A DNA stretch of 5,569 nucleotides from CAVALG01 sp963589585 (GCA_963589585.1 CAVALG010000123.1:1-5569), one strand, 5' to 3'. Shown: positions 1-4,895, counted from the stretch's first letter. Translations and numbers: made by a program. The notes: a model not told the origin generated them from the sequence alone.

Positions 1-169
1 TCAGTTATATTCGCCTTGCGGCGAGTGATATTGCTACGCAGTGATATTCGGCTTTTCGCCGAGTGATATTTGCTTCGCAAGTGTGAGGATGAATATAATA
101 TCACTGCGCCAATGGCGCAATATCACTTTTGCCGCAGGCAAAAATATCACGCCGAGCACGGCATATCAC
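1..169. repeat. Palindromic array of mini-hairpins separated by GTGATATT / AATATCAC words
   Basis: The word GTGATATT occurs at 25-32, 41-48 and 63-70, with a degenerate GTTATATT at 4-11. Its complement AATATCAC occurs at 97-104, 119-126 and 143-150, with a degenerate CATATCAC at 162-169. Between the words lie different short hairpins: CGCC/GGCG (12-23), TCGGC/GCCGA (48-62), TTGC/GCAA (70-80), TGCGCC/GGCGCA (105-119), TTTTGCC/GGCAAAA (127-143) and GCCG/CGGC (151-162). The words switch orientation near 81-96, so the whole block is one large imperfect palindrome whose transcript could fold into a long branched stem. The hairpin sequences vary while their pairing is kept, which suggests selection on structure. 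The array may continue beyond the left edge. I did not find a coding region I believe in here. The mechanism and name of the repeat family are unknown to me. Confidence 0.85.
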
Positions 170-175
170 TGTCCC

Positions 176-204
176 TTTACAAATAGGAAATATTATGATA
201 TATT
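176..204 (+). promoter_or_regulatory. Predicted promoter of the four-helix-bundle gene
   Basis: TTTACA (176-181) and TATATT (199-204) each match the sigma-A boxes at five of six positions. The spacer is 17 bp, and an extended -10 TG lies at 196-197. The promoter starts seven bases after the last repeat word of the palindromic array. The predicted transcript start is near 211, so the leader would be only about 12 nt and would begin at the ribosome binding site AGGTGA (211-216). That tightness is the main doubt. Confidence 0.4.
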
Positions 205-222
205 TCATTTAGGTGATGAATA

Positions 223-579
223 ATGTCAGATAGCATTTTGCGCTGTAAATCAAAGGACTTTGCAAAGCAAATTGTATTTCTTTGCCGTGATACTAAAACC
301 AAAATGAAAGAATCAGTATTAACGAATCAGCTTTTGCGCTCCGGAACGAGCATCGGGGCAAATGTTTATGAGGCTCAGTACGCCCAAGGCAAAAAGGATT
401 TTATCTCAAAGTTGGAAATAGCACAAAAGGAATGCTTTGAAACAGAGTATTGGCTTGAGCTTCTTTTTGAGACCGGTTATATTGCAGAATCAATATATAA
501 ACCTCTGCAAAACCAATGCGGTGCAATCAGAAGGATGTTAATTTCTTCGCTTAATACTGTAAAGGAAGACAGCAGATAA
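223..579 (+). CDS. Four-helix-bundle protein (23S rRNA intervening-sequence protein / bAvd-like family)
   Basis: The 118-residue product has the usual length and signature of the S23/IVS four-helix-bundle family: an N-terminal helix with KSKDFAKQIV (9-18), the family core LLRSGTSIGANVYEAQ (37-52), and KLEIAQKECFETEYWLELL (63-81), followed by a last helix. Known members are small basic proteins that form pentameric barrels. They are encoded inside intervening sequences of 23S rRNA in some bacteria, and the fold is shared with the Avd accessory protein of diversity-generating retroelements. Most chromosomal copies, like this one, lie outside rRNA and have no established function; nucleic-acid binding is an inference from the relatives. 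The ATG at 223 has the ribosome binding site AGGTGA six bases upstream. The gene abuts the palindromic hairpin array at 1-169, which suggests that the two could form one unit. No reverse transcriptase or rRNA sequence is present nearby. Confidence 0.9.
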   Translation: MSDSILRCKSKDFAKQIVFLCRDTKTKMKESVLTNQLLRSGTSIGANVYEAQYAQGKKDFISKLEIAQKECFETEYWLELLFETGYIAESIYKPLQNQCGAIRRMLISSLNTVKEDSR

Positions 580-674
580 ATTAATGAATTAAATAAATAG
601 CATTTCCGAGTTGAAGTAACCGATAGTTATGCAAAAGATTGCAGACCCAGTCTCGAAAAAGGCGGATTTATCAA

Positions 675-1085
675 ATGAAATTTTACGAAATTACCGATAA
701 AGATAAAGAACTTATAAAAGTTGCCCTTAAAACATTACAAAATAATTTTGATGATGGAATTTACCACCACACTGTAGGCGCGGCACTCAGTTGTCCAAAC
801 GGTAAAATTTACAGCGGCGTAAACTGTGACGGTATACACGGTTCTTGTGCAGAATGCATTACAATAGGTATGGCAATTTCGGCAGGCGAAAGAGATTTCG
901 ACACAATTGTTGCGGTTCACGATAAAGCACCGAATTGCTTGGTAGCACCCTGTGGCAACTGCCGCCAAATGCTTATAGAATACTGCCCTGATATTAAGGT
1001 CATATTAAACGATGAAAACAATAACGCGGTAAAGGTTGATATCAAAGATTTACTCCCCTTCGCATGGAAACCGGTTCAAGTTTGA
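675..1085 (+). CDS. Cytidine deaminase family protein, blasticidin-S deaminase-like
   Basis: This 136-residue zinc-dependent nucleoside deaminase would hydrolyse the amino group of a cytosine ring. The zinc and catalytic motifs are complete: C58-A-E60 (GSCAE) and P92-C93-GN-C96-RQ, giving the three-cysteine zinc site of the tetrameric CDA class with Glu60 as proton shuttle. From memory of the Bacillus cereus bsr and Aspergillus BSD proteins, the closest resemblance is to blasticidin-S deaminases: HHTVGAAL (31-38), RDFDTIVAV (73-81) and the C-terminal VDIKDLLP stretch all match that branch. It could still be a housekeeping cytidine deaminase, or act on another cytosine nucleoside. I chose the ATG at 675 because AAAGGCGG (658-665) lies at a suitable distance; an in-frame TTG at 639 would extend it by 12 residues that the family lacks. 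It is separated from the upstream gene by about 95 bases with no clear terminator. Confidence 0.88.
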   Translation: MKFYEITDKDKELIKVALKTLQNNFDDGIYHHTVGAALSCPNGKIYSGVNCDGIHGSCAECITIGMAISAGERDFDTIVAVHDKAPNCLVAPCGNCRQMLIEYCPDIKVILNDENNNAVKVDIKDLLPFAWKPVQV

Positions 1086-1095
1086 GTAATATCTT

Positions 1096-1198
1096 TTTCC
1101 AAACGAAGCGCACCTGACGGTGCTAATGAAGAATGAAGTCGCCTGCGGCTTATGAAGCGCGCCTAAAGGCACATTGTGAAAATGTCATCATTTGGAAA
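1096..1198. repeat. Hairpin-rich palindromic element with 8-bp terminal inverted repeats (MITE-like)
   Basis: The ends are perfect inverted repeats, TTTCCAAA (1096-1103) and TTTGGAAA (1191-1198). The interior alternates the word ATGAAG (1126-1131, 1133-1138, 1152-1157) with short hairpins: GCACC/GGTGC (1110-1123), GCC/GGC (1141-1149) and an imperfect GCGCC/GGCAC (1159-1172). In the last hairpin, one mismatch would be a G-U pair if transcribed from the minus strand. It contains no gene and shares no obvious sequence with the array at 1-169, but the layout (short words separating small hairpins within a larger palindrome) is the same. It begins about 10 bases after the deaminase stop codon. It could be a non-autonomous mobile repeat. 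I cannot identify a target-site duplication with confidence. Confidence 0.65.
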
Positions 1199-1209
1199 GT
1201 TGCAACAAT

Positions 1210-1602
1210 ATGAAAAAGATTTTTTCAAGTAAAGTAATACAATTGGCTTTGCTTACCGCTGTTACTGTCGCTTTATCGTTATTTTTAAGAACTGTTAAAA
1301 ACAAAGAATACAGTGACTGGGTTTCTGCCAATGCGGTAATTACCGATTGGAAATCGGGAAACGGTGTCAAACACATCATATACTTTAAATACAATGTTGA
1401 CGGGGACGAATATAACGGGTATGATTCTTTTAACGGAAATTTTCCGAAAGATAAAATCGGGGATACCGTTACCGTATGGTATGACCACGATGATGCAACC
1501 CGTGTTATGAGATCCGATACAAAACCCGACGCCGGATTATGGACCTATGTTCCGTTTATATTCGCAATTCCGCTATCTTTTTTCATTGCCCGGCGGAAGT
1601 AA
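1210..1602 (+). CDS. DUF3592-like small membrane protein
   Basis: The 130-residue product has an N-terminal hydrophobic helix (about 8-26), a soluble domain (about 30-105) and a second hydrophobic helix (about 109-127) ending in RRK. The middle region resembles DUF3592: a Y-x-Y-x-V-D-G-D-E-Y-N-G pattern (59-70), then a Gly-Asp-rich turn and a WYDHDDATRVM segment (90-100), which corresponds to the family's valine/tyrosine-rich 'GD.V.V.Y' end. The domain probably lies outside the membrane between the two helices. No biochemical function is known for the family. The ATG at 1210 is preferred over an in-frame TTG at 1192 because GGAAAG (1194-1199) precedes it. That ribosome binding site overlaps the right terminal repeat of the palindromic element, so the element may influence expression. 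I saw no clear promoter of its own. Confidence 0.72.
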   Translation: MKKIFSSKVIQLALLTAVTVALSLFLRTVKNKEYSDWVSANAVITDWKSGNGVKHIIYFKYNVDGDEYNGYDSFNGNFPKDKIGDTVTVWYDHDDATRVMRSDTKPDAGLWTYVPFIFAIPLSFFIARRK

Positions 1603-1610
1603 CCGTGCGT

Positions 1611-1632
1611 TTTGGGGTGAATTTGGGGTGAA
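1611..1632 (+). repeat. Perfect tandem duplication of an 11-bp unit
   Basis: TTTGGGGTGAA occurs twice with no gap (1611-1621 and 1622-1632). The second copy forms the left arm of the following hairpin, so either copy can pair in part with the CACCCC arm. Confidence 0.85.
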
Positions 1633-1659
1633 TGGCTGAAAAATCAAGCCATTCACCCC
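1625..1659. terminator. Terminator-like hairpin between convergent genes
   Basis: A perfect 13-bp inverted repeat, GGGGTGAATGGCT (1625-1637) and AGCCATTCACCCC (1647-1659), has a 9-base loop. It lies between the DUF3592-like gene (+ strand) and the end of the HIRAN operon (- strand), where a two-way terminator is expected. The T-tract is weak on both strands: TTT then AAAA on the plus side, AAATT on the minus side. Termination efficiency is therefore uncertain. Confidence 0.6.
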
Positions 1660-1711
1660 TTTAAAATTGAACCTATAAAATTACAGCTTTAATTACACTT
1701 ATATTTTGCAA

Positions 1712-3292
1712 TCAGTCGGCGCTTTGCCACACATCAACCGCGATAACAGCTTCGTCCGCATCGGCTTTGCTGACTACGCCGTACACTCCTGCAAAATCAA
1801 TCTTTTTTGAAATATACCTGTTAGCCCACTTCGGCACATAGCCGAGTTTGTAGCCCCTTATATCCAACACCTTGATTGCGTGCCTATCATATTTGTTATC
1901 GGGTTCGGGCGAGAGCAGAACCGTATCGCCTACCGAAACATTGCAAACGGAAGAGTCGTCGACATACTCCACACCCGAGGCTGTAAAGGCGTAAACAAAA
2001 GTATCCGTACCGTTTTGCGGCGTTGTTTTAGGCGCATACGGTTTGTCGGTTTCAGCCGCCTTGCGAACAGCCGTATTTACGCCGAGTTCCCGTTCTAAAA
2101 AAGCAATTCTCTTATCGGCGTCCTCTAACCTTTCTTCCAGACTGTCGATTTTCGCCAACAACAGTTGATACGCCTCATCATCTTCAATATCGACATCATC
2201 AGAATTGTCATCTTCAAAATCGTCGGAACTGCCCTGCATTGGCACCGTGTCAATCGGTTCCGTTGTGTTTTCTTTTTGCTTTTGGGCAGGCTCGGTTTTT
2301 TCGGCATAGGTTTTACTGAATATCGTTTCGCTATATTCTTTACTATTTAGTTTTTCCATAAGATAGTTTATCTTTATAGGCTTACCTATGGACTCAATTT
2401 CCGCTTTAAAAAAATTATAAAGCCGTTTATCGGCATATCGTACATCCTCTATTAGCAAATGGACGAGAATATCATCTAAAAACTCCTCTTTCGGGTACTC
2501 GTTTTTATCAAGATTAGGGTTTCTGCAAAATGTTTTATAAGATGAAATTACTCTTTCGGTATTATTTTTATTTATAAGATACGGTATATAGTGCCCCACA
2601 TACCAAAACGGCTCTGAATCACAATACTGTTCACCTAACACCGATTTTTCGAATTCCGGATGTTCGTAGATATATTTCATAACAACATCATCACCCGTAC
2701 TGTTATCACGGTCAGCCATAGAGCCTATAATAGTATTTGCACGAAATTCAAATCTCGGCATATTGCACTTTGCACCCCGAAAAGCTTTTGGAAAATTTTT
2801 GACCATCCACAAAAGAATCCCCAACCCGACTTTTTTGTCGCTCATATACACCTTGCGGATAATATCCTCAACATCTTCCGCAACTTCCCGTTTTTTAAAG
2901 TTTTGCGATACCGTAAGGAAGTTGTCGTAAACGGCTTCGGCAATATGATATCGGTCATAAACGGTGTCATAATAATATTCTTCAATTGTACGGCAATGTT
3001 CGGGTCTGTGGATTACATCTTCGTTGCAATCTTCAAAGCCCGATAAAAATGTAATCGGAATTTCTATTTTACGCCTGCCGTAATTTTCGGTGTCGTCATC
3101 CTCCGGCAAATAGCCGCAACCGTCCTCGTCATCATCCAAAGAGTAACCGTCCTCATCATCATCCTCATTATCGCCGCCCATAATTCTGTTGTAATCGTCT
3201 TCTTCGTTCAGATATTCGTACAAACTCACCTTGCCGTCGCCGTCAAGGTCGGCAAACTCGCCGCAAAAACCGCTGAAATCGTCATCAAACAT
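1712..3292 (-). CDS. HIRAN domain protein with EF-hand-like loop and coiled coil
   Basis: The 526-residue protein has no signal peptide. Residues 15-26 (DLDGDGKVSLYE) are a textbook EF-hand calcium loop, with D15, D17, D19, S23 and E26 at the ligand positions, but only one is seen. An Asp/Glu-rich linker follows (about 30-68), then a mostly helical region of no family I recognise (about 75-325), a second acidic linker (356-373), a coiled coil (about 374-404) and a C-terminal HIRAN domain (about 432-523). The HIRAN domain shows the 'VGDTVLLSPEPDNKYDRHAIKV' type core at 454-475 and GYVPKWANRYI (484-494). In Rad5/HLTF-type helicases HIRAN binds DNA 3' ends; in bacteria it also occurs without a helicase, with unproven roles. 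The start ATG has GGGGAGGA just upstream, 15 bases after the preceding gene's stop, so the two are cotranscribed. Calcium or DNA binding is inferred. Confidence 0.8.
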   Translation of the reverse strand: MFDDDFSGFCGEFADLDGDGKVSLYEYLNEEDDYNRIMGGDNEDDDEDGYSLDDDEDGCGYLPEDDDTENYGRRKIEIPITFLSGFEDCNEDVIHRPEHCRTIEEYYYDTVYDRYHIAEAVYDNFLTVSQNFKKREVAEDVEDIIRKVYMSDKKVGLGILLWMVKNFPKAFRGAKCNMPRFEFRANTIIGSMADRDNSTGDDVVMKYIYEHPEFEKSVLGEQYCDSEPFWYVGHYIPYLINKNNTERVISSYKTFCRNPNLDKNEYPKEEFLDDILVHLLIEDVRYADKRLYNFFKAEIESIGKPIKINYLMEKLNSKEYSETIFSKTYAEKTEPAQKQKENTTEPIDTVPMQGSSDDFEDDNSDDVDIEDDEAYQLLLAKIDSLEERLEDADKRIAFLERELGVNTAVRKAAETDKPYAPKTTPQNGTDTFVYAFTASGVEYVDDSSVCNVSVGDTVLLSPEPDNKYDRHAIKVLDIRGYKLGYVPKWANRYISKKIDFAGVYGVVSKADADEAVIAVDVWQSAD

Positions 3293-3307
3293 AATTTATC
3301 CTCCCCT

Positions 3308-3703
3308 TCAATTGTGTTTGTTATAGTAGTCCTCTGCGTCATAGTAATCATAAAAATCATCGTAGTGGTCTTCATAGAAATCGTCTTCGTTTGAATAGTT
3401 TTTTGCGTTATATGGGTCGCTGCCTTTCTTGCCGCCCGAAGATTTATAAGACTTAGGCGGCGTGTAAGAAGAAGTCTGCCGTTCGCTTGAAGAATTTGCG
3501 CCGTATGAGTCGGCAGAGCCGGAAGAACTGCTGTAACTGCTCCTTTTGTAATTGCGCAGATGCGAAAAATCGTAATCGCTTGATTTGCTCTCGTTTACGG
3601 CAAGGGCGATTATTATATAAATCAGTAATATCACAACACTTAGTGTACCTATAATCGACAAAACCTTTTCGGACTTATCGTTATTGTCTTGATTATTTTT
3701 CAT
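3308..3703 (-). CDS. Single-pass membrane protein with Ser/Tyr-rich and Asp/Tyr-rich tail
   Basis: I do not recognise a named family. The 131-residue product has a short charged N-terminus, one hydrophobic helix (about 14-36), a Ser/Gly/Tyr-rich low-complexity stretch (about 41-90), and a very acidic aromatic C-terminus (about 96-129, many D, E and Y, ending YYNKHN). Similar Asp/Tyr-rich tails occur on other small clostridial membrane proteins. The tail could bind cations or a basic partner; this is inference. The ATG at 3703 is chosen because AGGAGGG (3711-3717) lies seven bases upstream; an in-frame TTG at 3736 would place that ribosome binding site inside the gene. It is the first gene of an operon with the HIRAN protein, so it may provide a membrane anchor or sensor for it. 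Confidence 0.72.
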   Translation of the reverse strand: MKNNQDNNDKSEKVLSIIGTLSVVILLIYIIIALAVNESKSSDYDFSHLRNYKRSSYSSSSGSADSYGANSSSERQTSSYTPPKSYKSSGGKKGSDPYNAKNYSNEDDFYEDHYDDFYDYYDAEDYYNKHN

Positions 3704-3728
3704 AGCACTGCCCTCCTTTTGTTGTAAT

Positions 3729-3797
3729 TTTGACAAGATTTAGGGTTTATCCTGCTTTTTCCCTCAAAAAATCGCAACTTTACTTTGACAATTTAGG
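3729..3797. promoter_or_regulatory. Imperfect direct repeats in the HIRAN operon leader (possible operator)
   Basis: TTTGACAAGATTTAGGG (3729-3745) and TTTGACAATTTAGG (3784-3797) are near-copies, 55 bases apart, in the upstream region of the membrane-protein/HIRAN operon. They could be paired regulator binding sites. The right copy contains the TTGACA box of the plus-strand promoter candidate. A TATAAT on the minus strand (3812-3817) could be the operon's -10 box, but its -35 region is poor. Confidence 0.35.
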
Positions 3798-3814
3798 TAT
3801 CTTACACTTATATT
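3785..3814 (+). promoter_or_regulatory. Consensus-like plus-strand promoter
   Basis: A perfect TTGACA (3785-3790) is followed after 18 bp by TATATT (3809-3814), five of six matches to the -10 consensus. No protein gene follows on this strand: the first ATG, at 3838, reads only five codons. The unit does run into a strong plus-strand terminator at 3915-3949. The promoter is divergent from the HIRAN operon. Confidence 0.42.
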
Positions 3815-3820
3815 ATACAA

Positions 3821-3960
3821 AACAGCAAGTACGAATAATGGGGCTTTACCTATAAATTCCGATTTTTATGAAATTTTTTTGAAATCGGCAATTTGCACCG
3901 CACGATATATGCAAGCCGCCCCCGAAAAATTTCACTTTTCAGGGGCGGCAGTTTTAATAT
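3821..3960 (+). ncRNA. Candidate small RNA transcription unit
   Basis: Between the plus-strand promoter and terminator lies about 140 bases with no credible ORF. It holds a hairpin of AAATT-CCGATTT (3854-3865) with AAATCGG-C-AATTT (3882-3894), separated by a 16-base AT-rich loop, and then the terminator hairpin. This matches the layout of a small trans-acting or antisense RNA, but it is built only from signals. It does not match any RNA family I know. The terminator could instead belong to a decayed neighbour. Confidence 0.3.
3915..3960 (+). terminator. Strong rho-independent terminator (plus strand)
   Basis: GCCGCCCC (3915-3922) pairs with GGGGCGGC (3942-3949). Inside this, after a C/A mismatch, GAAAA (3924-3928) pairs with TTTTC (3936-3940). 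The plus-strand tail AGTTTTAATATTTATTT is T-rich. The minus-strand tail (TTGCATATAT) is not, so the orientation favours the plus strand, although the hairpin also follows the end of the minus-strand SLOG pseudogene. Confidence 0.7.
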
Positions 3961-3973
3961 TTATTTGAATAAT

Positions 3974-4354
3974 TTAAATAGCAGCGGTGATTTCATTAGG
4001 AATATTCAGTCCCTTTTGTTTTGCGTAATTTACGGTGTAAAATGTGCCGCCGCTTTCTTCCGTTAAATAGCAAACACAGACCGAACTGTTATTCGCAAGA
4101 TGGCGGTTGCGCTTGTGCATACAGCCGCACGTATATTATTTAGAGGTGTAAACCACCTTATCAGCTCTGCGCTTTATGTCTTCATACACCGTAACATCCT
4201 CGTCGCACCAGGCTTTTGTCTGCGTTCGGCACGGAAGAACCAATATAAGTTTTATATCGGGGTAGCGTTTTTTGAGTTTTAAAACTACAAACGCGGTAAT
4301 GGTATCGAATCCCAAAGCCCCGCCTGCGCCAAAATATAAATATCCTTTTTTTAA
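3974..4354 (-). pseudogene. Decayed SLOG-family (YpsA/DUF1273-like) gene: N-terminus missing, in-frame stop
   Basis: Reading from 4354 down to the TAA at 3974-3976, one frame encodes a Rossmann-like SLOG core. It contains YFGAGGALGFDTITAF near the start, YPDIKLILVLPC, then DIKRRADKVVYTSK, CMHKRNRHLANNSS and GGTFYTVNYAKQKGLNIP at the end. Intact relatives (small YpsA/DUF1273-type proteins, thought to bind nucleotide-like ligands) begin with an extra 35-40 residues including a TGHR-type motif. That part is absent: a TAA at 4355-4357 closes the frame just upstream. A second TAA at 4136-4138 replaces what relatives usually have as Glu in 'TSEEYT', explained by one G-to-T change. The frame is otherwise undisturbed, so the inactivation seems recent. 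I see no start codon with a ribosome binding site. Confidence 0.8.
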
Positions 4355-4386
4355 TTAGACAAAGCAATCAGGGTACAACGGTTCCT

Positions 4387-4409
4387 AAAACGGAGTATTT
4401 TCCCGTTTT
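4387..4409. repeat. Short inverted repeat in the spacer between small ORF and SLOG remnant
   Basis: AAAACGG (4387-4393) and CCGTTTT (4403-4409) form a 7-bp stem with a 9-base loop. Neither strand has a convincing T-tract, so its role is unclear. The rest of 4355-4460 shows no coding region I can support. Confidence 0.35.
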
Positions 4410-4460
4410 GTTTGTCTCATCACTTGAAATACGGTAGTATTCCTGCGTTCTTCAACTTCC

Positions 4461-4497
4461 AAAACAAAAAATCTTCTCGTTTTAAGTCGAAGATTTT
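4461..4497 (-). terminator. Rho-independent terminator of the 43-codon ORF
   Basis: On the minus strand AAAATCTTC (4497-4489) pairs perfectly with GAAGATTTT (4476-4468) around a 12-base loop. The tail is TT-G-TTTT (4467-4461). It begins 17 bases after the stop codon of the small ORF, so that ORF appears to be a complete one-gene transcript. The stem is AT-rich, which lowers confidence. Confidence 0.55.
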
Positions 4498-4513
4498 CGG
4501 CAAGCGGTGTGCT

Positions 4514-4645
4514 TTAGCGGCGCGGCGCCCCGGCCGAGGAATATCTGCCTTGCCGTATGAGAGCGTTTTTCAGCTCCACAAGGCTATGTAATATCAGCGT
4601 CCTTTCGTGACTGTCTACATATAGATGAGTAGTTTTGTCTTTCAT
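4514..4645 (-). CDS. Small protein of unknown function (43 aa), possibly C-terminally altered
   Basis: The ATG at 4645 has a perfect AAGGAGG (4660-4654) eight bases upstream, a TATAAT box just before that and a terminator just after, all good signs of expression. The N-terminal two thirds (MKDKTTHLYV, then LILHSLVELKNALIRQGRY to residue 35) resemble short clostridial hypothetical proteins I recall as about 55-65 residues, with a helix rich in L, E and K ending in QGRYTD. Here the sequence switches after QGRYS to SAGAPRR and stops. The DNA of this tail (4516-4538) is markedly GC-rich, unlike its surroundings. It may be a truncated family member whose end was replaced. The function is unknown. 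Confidence 0.55.
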   Translation of the reverse strand: MKDKTTHLYVDSHERTLILHSLVELKNALIRQGRYSSAGAPRR

Positions 4646-4669
4646 AAGCTCGACCTCCTTGCTAATCTT

Positions 4670-4698
4670 ATTATATAAAAGAGCAGGGGGAAGAACAA
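4670..4698 (-). promoter_or_regulatory. Predicted promoter of the 43-codon ORF
   Basis: On the minus strand a perfect TATAAT (4675-4670) has a weak TTGTTC (4698-4693) 17 bp upstream. The predicted start lies near 4663, directly before the ribosome binding site, giving a leader of under 20 nt. Confidence 0.42.
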
Positions 4699-4710
4699 CT
4701 TTGCAAAGAG

Positions 4711-4753
4711 ATAAAAAAATAAGCGTATCACTATTTCTAATGATACGCTTATT
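4711..4753 (-). terminator. Strong rho-independent terminator downstream of ppdK
   Basis: AATAAGCGTATCA and its exact complement TGATACGCTTATT (4718-4730 and 4741-4753) form a 13-bp stem with a 10-base loop. On the minus strand the stem runs into seven T residues (4719-4713), ending transcription from the ppdK side. The plus strand has no T-tract. Confidence 0.85.
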
Positions 4754-4765
4754 ATAGTTCGGTTT

Positions 4766-4895
4766 TCAATCAAGGTCGATAAGCACCCTTACGGTGGTAT
4801 CTCTCCATTGATTTTTCCTTAAATACTGTCCGTTAGCCTTTCGATAGGCTTCTGCTTCCTTGAAACCAAGCGGTAATTCAAAGGAAAGAGAACTC
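4766..4895 (-). pseudogene. Coding-like remnant after the ppdK stop codon
   Basis: Directly after the ppdK stop, in a different frame, an open stretch reads LSFELPLGFKEAEAYRKAN, then QYLRKNQWRDTTVRVLIDLD, and stops at 4766-4768, 12 bases before the terminator stem. The composition looks like a genuine soluble protein C-terminus. In this frame the open stretch continues into the ppdK coding region, where the only starts are a TTG at 4975 and an ATG at 4969, neither with a ribosome binding site. The stretch outside ppdK has no start codon. It could be the tail of a lost gene brought next to ppdK by a rearrangement, or chance. I do not recognise the family. Confidence 0.35.

Noticed and set aside
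1..169. CRISPR array
   Set aside because: The repeated word is only 8 bases, spacers are 8-16 bases and self-complementary, and the word reverses orientation in mid-array. There are no cas genes.
41..223. 60-codon ORF across the hairpin array
   Set aside because: It is read through palindromic repeat DNA, has no ribosome binding site and no protein-like pattern.
223..579. 23S rRNA intervening sequence or diversity-generating retroelement
   Set aside because: The protein family fits both, but no rRNA sequence, reverse transcriptase or template/variable repeat pair is present in the window.
611..639. Promoter TTGAAG ... AAAGAT for the deaminase gene
   Set aside because: The -10 match is too poor at the right spacing to claim a promoter.
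735..968. Minus-strand ORF inside the deaminase gene
   Set aside because: It is antisense to a gene with clear zinc-binding motifs and looks like a shadow frame.
1880..3046. Plus-strand ORFs of 61-128 codons inside the HIRAN gene
   Set aside because: They lie opposite a well-supported 526-codon gene, have no good ribosome binding sites and no recognisable domains.
4100..4367. Two ORFs of about 60 codons over the SLOG remnant
   Set aside because: The homologous reading frame is a third one on the minus strand. These two are shadows and have no ribosome binding sites.
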